Below, in pieces: positions 1 to 5,050 of a stretch of DNA of 5,050 nt. The first letter of the stretch is position 1, and every line of letters begins with the position of its first letter. The translations under genes and the position numbers were made by a program. Source of the DNA: Methanothrix sp. (lineage in GTDB: Archaea; Halobacteriota; Methanosarcinia; Methanotrichales; Methanotrichaceae); assembly GCA_028679775.1 (NCBI GenBank), contig JAJRAX010000125.1:1-5050 (forward strand). The letters are read 5' to 3'. The notes below the pieces were generated by a model that was not told the origin of the DNA, ran no database searches, and saw only the letters and a program-made list of their open reading frames with translations.

Positions 1-141
1 TAAAACTCGCATACAGAGATCTATCTTGTGAACAAGTTCTAATCGGGACCCATCATCGAAATCAGCATCCAATGATGCGAGATGCAGCCGCAGACCAAAA
101 TTACAGCCTATAACTGATTCATGACCCCCTTTTTCAATAAC
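1..141 (-). other. Start-less open frame at left edge, possible gene fragment
   Basis: The minus strand is open for 47 codons from just after a TAA (142-144) to the window edge and continues beyond it. The reading includes a protein-like stretch, CNFGLRLHLASLDADFDDGS. No ATG, GTG or TTG lies near its beginning; an ATG at 120-122 preceded by a G-rich AGGGGGT is in another frame and meets a stop after four codons. This could be a 5'-truncated gene, a gene with a frameshift, or chance. A plus-strand frame is also open from the edge to about 113, so coding is not certain. I do not recognise the sequence. Confidence 0.28.
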
Positions 142-189
142 TTAAGTTAAAAAAATTCACCACCACCATATCTCGTTCATCTCCCCCTG

Positions 190-300
190 CCTCTGCCTGC
201 AAACCAGATTCTCGTTTCATTGGAGCCTTGGCCGCCTTCCTCCGCCCGGCCTCGCGCTCTCTCGCGCTGCCAGGGAGGCTTCCGAGAATGCGAATGGATC
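190..300 (-). repeat. Partial decayed copy of the dispersed repeat
   Basis: This GC-rich stretch aligns with part of the copy at 4690-4765. Both share TGGCCGCCTTCC (229-240 and 4733-4744) and GGCCTCGCGCTC (248-259 and 4752-4763), with a matching GCAAACC further left. Read on the minus strand it gives AREREAGRRKAA, against CEREARRRKAA in the right-hand copy. The two frames stay the same length for about 17 residues after that, so a protein was probably once encoded. The similarity fades beyond about 300. The rest of 142-442 shows no gene; the 84-codon frame across it is mostly this remnant plus unrelated sequence. Confidence 0.55.
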
Positions 301-442
301 GTGCCGCAGGACAACGGTGCTCGACACTACATGGATGAGCAGTTGTGCAGATCGATAAATGCATTTTAATGTCCTCACGCTTTGCCAAGAATTCAATGCT
401 CAGTATCTCTTTGACTATTCGCAGTTTTTTTAGTTGTGAGGC

Positions 443-1756
443 TCACAGCATATCCCAATTTATAATGAACCATTTGCCGTTTGAATATCCTCTGACCTCG
501 GGCCTCCAATCAGGGTCAAGATAGATGAGCCTGAATTCGGAAGTTCGCTTTGTTTCCTCGCCAGAAATCCTGCAAATAAGCAGGACAGTTATTACCGTTA
601 TCGCAGCAGCTTGGTCTTTAATCTCTTTAAATTCAAACCCTTCCAGCAATTTATTTTTGTATGAAAGATTTACGTCTCTTGGATTGCTTATGCTTTTCAA
701 ATCCGATGAAATGCAAATCTTTGCCATGAATCCATAATTCTTTTCTATCCAAAGCCCAAAAAATTCAGCTAAGGTTTGTTCTGGAGATCCTGCATCATAT
801 TGATCAGGTTTTCCAGAGACAGGAATATCTTGGCCTGGTTTAATATTCCTTGGCTTCCAATCTTGCTGGCGTTTTTTAGTTTCTTCATTTTTCTTGATCT
901 TATTAAATATATCTGAAACCGTTGGATTTTTCTCCTCCGATGGTGGATTAATTGCGCCTTTTTCAGCCTTTAAGCCCCAATCACGAAGTGCAAAGAGGGC
1001 GGCCCATGTCTTGGCTGCAACCTTTTTGTTATCATAGCCGAGATCCATGCCATGCATTATACCATGACGAAATGGTATGGTTATCTGTTGTGTTGTGGTT
1101 TTCTTACGATCTTTCATCAATATGCAAACTAATTCGCCTAAACCCTTGCTATGGGCACTGACGGAATCCCAAGCAGCTAAATCAACTGCCTCAGCGGAAA
1201 AACCTAGCCGTTTCCCTCTTGCTTTTAAGTGGAGTTCATTTACCAACCCATCGGCAAGTGCAAGCACAACAGGCACGCATGCATGATAGCGTTCCTCTCG
1301 ATAATCTATCAATGCTTTCTGGGCTAATGGCATTCGGGAACGAAATTCTACGATATGCATCATTCTTTGCAGCTTTTGTTGGACCATCTCTGGTTCATAG
1401 TAATCTACTAGACAAGCTTCCGCTCCTTCAATATCACCAGAATCAGCCTTTTCAAGCGCCGTCTTGGCGACATGGTGATCCATTTCTTCGTACATAATCC
1501 AGCCAAGGGGTGCAAAATGATCATTAAATCGATCTGGAATAGTTGCCAAATCATTGACCGATTCTACCATATCGTCTACTTCCTCAAGGAGTCTATCGAT
1601 CTGATCGATATCACCGCCAATTAATCTTAATCCGGGACGGAGAATAGGCATAGCCTTTTTAAGAGTTTCAAGGTTCTTTGCGTCTGATCTAGCTTTTTTT
1701 AAGGACGGAATATCCTGGATTTTATTTGATTTTGACACAAGGATTGCATTGTCCAT
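443..1756 (-). CDS. HEPN-type domain protein with C-terminal NTF2-like domain (putative)
   Basis: This is a 437-residue soluble protein with no signal peptide. Residues 1-140 are helical and charged, with a GWIMYEEM motif near 85-92. Residues 145-255 look like a HEPN helical bundle: an ALIDYREERYHACVPVVLALADG-type helix pair is followed by the motif R230-H-G-I-M-H235, which fits the R-polar-x3-H signature of HEPN RNases. Residues 260-315 are a charged, probably disordered linker. Residues 320-437 resemble an NTF2-like fold, with an initial SPEQTLAEFFGLW helix and closing strands with a GKWFIINW end. The hydrophobic run at 385-397 is more likely a strand than a membrane helix. HEPN domains with this motif often act as RNases in toxin, abortive-infection and CRISPR-associated proteins; that role here is inferred. 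The ATG at 1756 is chosen as the first in frame, and its Shine-Dalgarno is weak. Both domain calls are by pattern, and the NTF2 call is the weaker. Confidence 0.85.
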   Translation of the reverse strand: MDNAILVSKSNKIQDIPSLKKARSDAKNLETLKKAMPILRPGLRLIGGDIDQIDRLLEEVDDMVESVNDLATIPDRFNDHFAPLGWIMYEEMDHHVAKTALEKADSGDIEGAEACLVDYYEPEMVQQKLQRMMHIVEFRSRMPLAQKALIDYREERYHACVPVVLALADGLVNELHLKARGKRLGFSAEAVDLAAWDSVSAHSKGLGELVCILMKDRKKTTTQQITIPFRHGIMHGMDLGYDNKKVAAKTWAALFALRDWGLKAEKGAINPPSEEKNPTVSDIFNKIKKNEETKKRQQDWKPRNIKPGQDIPVSGKPDQYDAGSPEQTLAEFFGLWIEKNYGFMAKICISSDLKSISNPRDVNLSYKNKLLEGFEFKEIKDQAAAITVITVLLICRISGEETKRTSEFRLIYLDPDWRPEVRGYSNGKWFIINWDML

Positions 1757-1769
1757 TTTCTGAATAAAA

Positions 1770-1789
1770 AACTAACTGTTGCATTAGTT
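1770..1789. promoter_or_regulatory. Short inverted repeat upstream of the HEPN-type gene
   Basis: AACTAA (1770-1775) and TTAGTT (1784-1789) form perfect 6-bp arms around an 8-base spacer, beginning 13 bases upstream of the ATG at 1756. The position would suit an operator or an mRNA hairpin near the ribosome site. The flanks are A/T-rich, so chance is quite possible. I see no convincing -35/-10 pair or archaeal TATA box beside it. Confidence 0.25.
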
Positions 1790-1819
1790 AGATGAGCTCC
1801 AGATAGACGCCCATTTTTT

Positions 1820-1984
1820 TCATAAAATTAGGCATGCGCATTCAATTCCTTCATTTAATATGTCGATCTCCGCTAAGCTTGATTTTCTGTTTGATCTCAA
1901 AATGTCATGGAGCCAGCTCAGCAGCTCAAAAATCTCAGAAAGTTTTAGTGAAACCTCTTCCTTATCAACCTCGATATCTGCTCC
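1820..1984 (-). pseudogene. Start-less 54-residue reading frame, probable gene fragment
   Basis: The minus strand is open for 54 codons between TAA (1985-1987) and TGA (1820-1822). The sequence looks like real protein: an acidic start (ADIEVDKEE), an amphipathic helix (LKLSEIFELLSWLHDIL) and a hydrophobic end (CACLIL). No ATG or GTG exists in the frame, and the only TTG is at residue 29, so the usual start is missing. It ends 63 bases before the HEPN-type gene and begins where the decayed repeat array stops. The likeliest reading is the 3' end of a gene whose 5' part was lost when the repeat region was formed or rearranged. I do not recognise the family. Confidence 0.4.
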
Positions 1985-2161
1985 TTAAAATGCATCGCCT
2001 CAAGAACCTAGCTCGGATCCGATGTGCATAAAGAAAGCAGCCAGCGGCGCTCGCGTGCCAAGGCTCCTCGCTTAGGACTCTCAATCGCTCACTCGATCCC
2101 CTCAGGCCGGAGCTGGATGATCTCAGCCCCCGGCCTGGCTGTCTGCAGCTCGCTCAACCAA

Positions 2162-2368
2162 TTAAGCCAAGCACACTGCATCCCAGGGGCCGAGCTGAGG
2201 ATCGACCAGGGTCAGGCAATGCAGGAAGGCCCCGATAGCCCTCCGTCGCCTGGCCTCGCGCTCCCTGGGATCTTGCTCGTAGTCATTCTTCAGGTAGAAC
2301 GCCGCCAGCCATTCGCGATCTTCCTGCCAGGTCCTCGGCCTGGGCCCGGATGATCTCGGCCAGGGGGC
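2162..2368 (-). pseudogene. Decayed repeat-unit reading frame with EREARRRRA core
   Basis: The frame is open for 68 codons between TAG (2369-2371) and TAA (2162-2164) but has no start codon near its beginning. Its protein-like part begins at EDREWLAAFYLKNDYEQDP, continues with REREARRRRAIGAFLH and ends WDAVCLA. Just upstream, another frame reads AEIIRAQAEDLA. Comparison with the copy at 4640-4952, where EDLAEEHEWPATF is continuous, indicates that a small deletion near 2325-2332 split this unit. The inferred original product is a small, highly charged helical protein with no recognised function. The core TCCGTCGCCTGGCCTCGCGC and its next two bases are identical in the right-hand copy. Confidence 0.5.
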
Positions 2369-2444
2369 CTAGCTATCTGCAGCTCACCCGATCAAATGAG
2401 CCCAGCTCAGCGCCTCCTGGGTCCGAGCTGAGGATCTGCCAGAT

Positions 2445-2585
2445 TCATGCCGAATGCCCGCTGGCATCACGCAAGCTCCTTTCCGCCAGGCGGCTTTGAA
2501 TCATGTCTTCAGCTACAGCCTGGAAGATCTTGGCCAGGAGAGCCTTGGGAAGGCTGCAGCTTCCCTTGGCGAAACAAGCCTGGTT
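2445..2585 (-). pseudogene. Decayed repeat-unit reading frame with MIQSRLAER segment
   Basis: The minus strand is open from after TAA (2586-2588) to TGA (2445-2447). It contains LAKIFQAVAEDMIQSRLAER and then breaks down into SLRDASGHSA. The MIQSRLAER segment also occurs in the copy at 4640-4952. The underlying DNA is identical there for 21 bases (2485-2505 and 4840-4860). It seems to supply the amino-terminal part of the same ancestral protein whose middle is best kept at 2162-2368. An ATG at 2504 would give only a 19-residue peptide, so an active gene is unlikely. Confidence 0.45.
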
Positions 2586-2723
2586 TTATGTCCCAACAAG
2601 GCTGCGCCTAATCTGGTGCACTAATATGGATACTAACTCGTGGCGAGCGACCTGCCACCCTGAATCGCGATCTAGCCCATCGCATAAGCGAGCAGTTGCT
2701 CTGGAATATTTCATGGTTTGATG

Positions 2724-2775
2724 TCTGTGACATTTATTTGAGCAGCCTTAAAGATTTTCGGGGATTTGTCACAGA
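2724..2775. repeat. Perfect 9-bp inverted repeat just after the methyltransferase stop
   Basis: TCTGTGACA (2724-2732) and TGTCACAGA (2767-2775) are exact reverse complements around a 34-base spacer. The nearer arm starts one base downstream of the methyltransferase stop codon. It could end or protect the mRNA of the restriction-modification unit, or mark an old element boundary. No T-tract follows in the direction of transcription, and I found no matching arm on the far side of the unit, so neither a classic intrinsic terminator nor a terminal inverted repeat is shown. Confidence 0.45.
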
Positions 2776-2776
2776 A

Positions 2777-3676
2777 TCATTGGCTTGCGGCTTCGGTTAT
2801 TATCTTGACCGGCTGGGATTCATGCACAGCAGAGGGCATATCCATCCATGACAGATCTTTGCCAATAACCAGCTCCTGCATTGTGGCATGATGGGTGTTT
2901 GTCATTGGAATTAGGCAGTACTGGAATCCATGCATCTCCGCTAGAGCTTTCACTTCATCTGCATTATCATAGGTGATCAAAAAGTCTCCCGTTATTGATT
3001 CACAAATGGTAAATAGCTCTTCATGATTAATATCGCAGTATTTGTATAGCCTCTTTCCTGCTTTCTTCCCACCTGCTGTATAAGGTGGATCTATGAAGAA
3101 TACAGCATCCTCCTGATCTGCAAATTCTCTCATAACCTTCAGCCCGTCCTCACATCGAAAGTCGATTTTATCTGCCACATGCTGAAGGTTTGTGAATCTC
3201 TTTGCCAGGGTTGCAGGATACCATCTGGACTTAATGCCTTTTCCATTTTCCCCCAGCTTAAGAAGCCCTGACCCCTTCGCCAGAATGCCTCCATGAAAAG
3301 TCCTATTCTTCAATATTGTTTGAAAAGCTCTGTCTCTGGTAGTGATGGCAGGCTCAGAGATCTCCCGAATGACACTTTCTCTGGTTAAGTCAAAGTCAAG
3401 GATATGGTCTGCCAACCATCCAGCATCCCCCTCAATAACACACTGCCATACTGCAGCTACGTCTTCATCCAATTCCGCCATGACAGCCTTAGGGACCATA
3501 TCTTCAAATAGGCCTGTCAGGCTAATAATCGCTCCTCCCGCAAAGGGCTCAATGAGGGTCCTAGGTTTAGGGATCTTATGCCCCATCCATTTCCTGAAGG
3601 TAGGGACAAACCAGGTTTTTCCTCCTGGATACCTGAAGGGACTTCTCTGAGGGACAGAGGATACGTTAACTGGCAT
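2777..3676 (-). CDS. D12-class DNA adenine N6-methyltransferase of a restriction-modification unit
   Basis: The enzyme transfers a methyl group from S-adenosylmethionine to adenine N6 in a specific DNA site, here probably protecting the host from the endonuclease encoded just upstream. The 299-residue protein shows the D12 (Dam-like) order: SPFRYPGGK at about 12-20, the AdoMet-binding loop EPFAGG at 43-48, NRTFHGG at 124-130, the catalytic FFIDPPYTA with DPPY at 196-199, and TYDN at 235-238. The segment at about 131-190 would hold much of the target-recognition part. The length is normal for the class. The frame is open back to an ATG at 3781, overlapping the endonuclease gene by 53 bases, but that start and an ATG at 3709 lack good ribosome sites. 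The ATG at 3676 follows AAGGAG by five bases and lies only 13 residues before the conserved FRYPGGK, so I choose it. The class call is firm; the target site is unknown. Confidence 0.93.
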   Translation of the reverse strand: MPVNVSSVPQRSPFRYPGGKTWFVPTFRKWMGHKIPKPRTLIEPFAGGAIISLTGLFEDMVPKAVMAELDEDVAAVWQCVIEGDAGWLADHILDFDLTRESVIREISEPAITTRDRAFQTILKNRTFHGGILAKGSGLLKLGENGKGIKSRWYPATLAKRFTNLQHVADKIDFRCEDGLKVMREFADQEDAVFFIDPPYTAGGKKAGKRLYKYCDINHEELFTICESITGDFLITYDNADEVKALAEMHGFQYCLIPMTNTHHATMQELVIGKDLSWMDMPSAVHESQPVKIITEAASQ

Positions 3677-3681
3677 TTGTG

Positions 3682-3687
3682 CTCCTT
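3682..3687 (-). promoter_or_regulatory. Ribosome binding site deciding the methyltransferase start
   Basis: AAGGAG on the minus strand lies five bases before the ATG at 3676. It is the best Shine-Dalgarno in this gene's upstream region and favours the 299-residue product over the 334-residue one. Confidence 0.6.
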
Positions 3688-3728
3688 CAGGGAGCTTTGG
3701 GAATAACATGGTCTGCTTAGCTGCCACT

Positions 3729-4610
3729 TCAAAACACCTTCTCAATGGTTTTGTTATTTGGTGGGGTCTCCAACTGCTCATCCAGCTTCTCCTGGAGGAG
3801 TCTCATAAAGTCATCTATTTTTCCTGGCAATGGTGTGGTTATGGAGAGCAATGCCGGCTCAAATTCTGTAAAAACTTCATCAACCTTTTTTAGGGTATAT
3901 CTTTTTTGTCCACAGTCCTCTATTAACTCTAGATCATAGATCAGCCATGCTATGTCTGCATTCTCTTTACTCACACCCTTCATGGGTGGGAGGGTGTCGT
4001 AAAAGCCCTTATTCAGGGCCACAGCAGTCTTCTTCTGCCAGGAATTAAGAATACCACCTTTGAAAAGGAGCTGTGGGACAAGTCTTTTCCTGGAGGAGGA
4101 TAGATAATCAGGACGTGGATAATTAGGCTGAGTGGACCAATTCATAGCAGTCCTGCCCCTCGGGTCCTTCATGTAGTATTCAAATGGGTCCCTGACATTT
4201 CCTGAGATATAAACTGCCTGGACCTCAAGGGCACCAAAATCATAAACTATCCCATTATCATCATAGGCCACCAGGACCACATCAATATTCCCAGCAGTCT
4301 TACCATAAGCATCGTTCAGCCTGACTTCTGTGAGAGAACTCCAGGTAGCGCCCTCTTTGAAGAAGAATGAAGCGGCATCATCCGTAATAAGCCACTCTTC
4401 TCTGAACCTTATTGGACAGGTAATGACGGGCTTCTCCTGATAGTAAATGCTGCATACACCCAGTGGGTTCTTTGCTTTGTCCTTTGTGCAATTTGGGACC
4501 TTATTATTGAAAGGGCAAAGTCTAAGGGACCTATACCTGTTTCCTTTGGCTGACTGATCGTCTATTAAATAACCAAAGACCTCCGATAGCGGCTGGGATG
4601 GTTCTTTCAT
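3729..4610 (-). CDS. NotI-family type II restriction endonuclease
   Basis: This protein should cleave DNA at a specific site left unmethylated by the partner enzyme. The NotI hallmark is plain: LCPFNNKVPNCTKDKAKNPL followed by GVCSI. Cysteines at 32, 41, 53 and 65 match the four-cysteine iron site described for NotI. A PD-(D/E)xK-like nuclease core follows, with E95, D110 (GNIDVVLV) and E129-V-Q131 (ALEVQAVY). The E-D spacing of 15 and the ExQ ending agree with the NotI active site as I recall it. The product is 293 residues, shorter than NotI (about 380). The ATG at 4610 is chosen because AGGA lies seven bases before it; an ATG at 4625 would add five residues and has no clear ribosome site. 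The stop is 52 bases before the methyltransferase start, so the two genes are probably co-transcribed. No convincing promoter is visible upstream. Family is confident; specificity is not known. Confidence 0.9.
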   Translation of the reverse strand: MKEPSQPLSEVFGYLIDDQSAKGNRYRSLRLCPFNNKVPNCTKDKAKNPLGVCSIYYQEKPVITCPIRFREEWLITDDAASFFFKEGATWSSLTEVRLNDAYGKTAGNIDVVLVAYDDNGIVYDFGALEVQAVYISGNVRDPFEYYMKDPRGRTAMNWSTQPNYPRPDYLSSSRKRLVPQLLFKGGILNSWQKKTAVALNKGFYDTLPPMKGVSKENADIAWLIYDLELIEDCGQKRYTLKKVDEVFTEFEPALLSITTPLPGKIDDFMRLLQEKLDEQLETPPNNKTIEKVF

Positions 4611-4639
4611 GTCATTATCCTGCATAACTTTGCTTCACT

Positions 4640-4952
4640 GGTTCTTAGCAATTTCCCCATTCAGCCCATGATGTCTTGGACCGATGCTTAAAGCCCCAGC
4701 CCGCAAACCTGGTCCTCGTTCTTCATCTCCCCTGGCCGCCTTCCGTCGCCTGGCCTCGCGCTCGCAAGGATCCTGCCTATGTTCACCATCCGAGAAGGAA
4801 CGTTGCCGGCCATTCGTGCTCTTCGGCCAGGTCCTCTCTGCCAGGCGGCTTTGAATCATGCCCTCGATGTCCTCATGCCCGGGGCTGGAAGATCTCGCCC
4901 AGGGCCCACCGGCAGCTCGCTCAGGCAAATGAGCCTGCCTCGTCTTTTTCAT
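4640..4952 (-). pseudogene. Frameshifted remnant copy of the dispersed repeat upstream of the endonuclease gene
   Basis: This GC-rich region is the most complete copy of the repeat. Minus-strand pieces in different frames follow the order seen in the other copies: GGAAGATCTC (an EIFQ-like segment), MIQSRLAER, EDLAEEHEWPATF, then QDPCEREARRRKAA. The change of frame between EHEWPATF and QDPCEREA shows that it is broken. A 105-codon frame from an ATG at 4952 runs through it but only captures pieces of the ancestral frame, so I do not treat it as a working gene. It shares 21 identical bases with 2485-2505 and 22 with 2242-2263. It lies directly upstream of the restriction unit in the same orientation. 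Confidence 0.55.
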
Positions 4953-4964
4953 GTACTTCCCTCC

Positions 4965-5021
4965 ATGAGTTGATGTTGCTTAACTCATTGTCCGCTCGGA
5001 GGGGTTCATTCAAAAGGACAA
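4965..5021. repeat. Two adjoining short inverted repeats at the right edge
   Basis: ATGAGTT (4965-4971) pairs with AACTCAT (4982-4988) around ten bases, and TTGTCC (4988-4993) pairs with GGACAA (5016-5021) around 22 bases. They share one base and could form a two-stem RNA or a regulatory site. Nothing else in 4953-5050 looks like a gene, and the arms are short enough for chance. Confidence 0.25.
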
Positions 5022-5050
5022 CCAGTGGGGCCCCGTAGCTGGCGGCGCAA

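Larger units (their letters stand above)
1990..2585 (-). repeat. Array of decayed, same-orientation repeat units
   Basis: At least three related units lie in a row. GGATGATCTC occurs at 2115-2124 and 2348-2357, and CCGAGCTGAGGATC at 2190-2203 and 2423-2436. Both pairs are 233 bases apart, and the sequence between them aligns with scattered changes, for example around TCTGCAGCTC. A third unit opens with GGAAGATCTT at 2522-2531, and the related copy at the right edge of the window has GGAAGATCTC. The left-most unit (about 1990-2124) is the most eroded. The units read as decayed coding sequence on the minus strand; the two clearest pieces are listed separately. The remainder, 2586-2720, shows no gene. 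Confidence 0.65.

Noticed and set aside
435..447. TGTGAG/CTCACA palindrome overlapping the stop of the HEPN-type gene, considered as a terminator.
   Set aside because: The arms are separated by one base, so the stem would be short. The homopolymer next to it is an A-run in the direction of transcription, not a T-run.
1990..2585. CRISPR array.
   Set aside because: The repeats are long, diverged and spaced by 233 bases, with no short identical repeats and unique spacers.
2024..2721. Plus-strand frames at 2024-2353 and 2503-2721.
   Set aside because: They are antisense to the repeat units. The pieces shared between units are the minus-strand ones.
3342..3732. Frames of 102 codons (plus) and 71 codons (minus) inside the methyltransferase gene.
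   Set aside because: They overlap a gene with clear family motifs and show no motifs of their own.
3677..3781. Longer methyltransferase start at 3781 overlapping the endonuclease gene.
   Set aside because: The extra 35 residues precede the conserved FRYPGGK region, no good ribosome site is present there, and AAGGAG marks the ATG at 3676.
4676..5038. Plus-strand 120-codon frame.
   Set aside because: It runs through the GC-rich repeat remnant, whose protein-like pieces all read on the minus strand. Low-complexity, proline- and arginine-rich composition suggests a shadow.
5027..5050. GGGGCCCCGTAGCT at the right edge, reminiscent of a tRNA 5' end.
   Set aside because: The expected D-arm continuation (TAGCTCAG and paired GAGC) is not present, and the window ends before the rest could be judged.

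Overview
The window reads as accessory, defence-type DNA. Every gene I can support lies on the minus strand, so everything below runs from high to low coordinates. The three intact genes look moderate in GC, while the stretches between them look visibly GC-richer and are full of decayed coding sequence. Arginine is often coded by AGG/AGA, and I see no strong sigma70 promoters. A methanogen-like euryarchaeon (the Methanothrix type comes to mind) or another anaerobe would fit, but the organism assignment is a low-confidence inference.

Layout from the right edge. Positions 4640-4952 hold a decayed, frameshifted repeat copy. A two-gene restriction-modification unit follows. The first gene (4610-3729) encodes a NotI-family restriction endonuclease with four cysteines placed as in NotI's iron site and an E/D/ExQ catalytic set. 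The second (3676-2777) encodes a D12-class DNA adenine methyltransferase with FRYPGGK, EPFAGG and DPPY motifs. The methyltransferase has a strong Shine-Dalgarno at an internal ATG, which leaves 52 bases between the two genes. A perfect 9-bp inverted repeat starts one base after the methyltransferase stop.

Positions 2585 to about 1990 are an array of at least three decayed units of one repeat, in the same orientation as the genes, with a 233-base offset between two of them. Comparing units, including the copy at 4640-4952 and a partial one at 190-300, suggests they once encoded a small charged helical protein with a DPREREARRRKA-like core. Positions 1984-1820 hold a well-behaved but start-less 54-residue reading frame, probably a gene fragment. 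Positions 1756-443 encode a 437-residue protein that I read as a HEPN-type domain (R-x4-H motif) joined to a C-terminal NTF2-like domain. The left edge (141-1) has an open minus frame that may be a piece of another gene.

The endonuclease would cut unmodified DNA and the methyltransferase would protect the host site. Because the methyltransferase modifies adenine, the shared site cannot be NotI's own all-G/C sequence GCGGCCGC. The HEPN protein, a candidate RNase, would fit as an independent or second-line defence gene, but nothing in the sequence ties it functionally to the restriction unit. The most noteworthy architecture is that both gene modules are bracketed by same-orientation copies of one decayed repeat family, which could have acted as recombination sites for cassette exchange.
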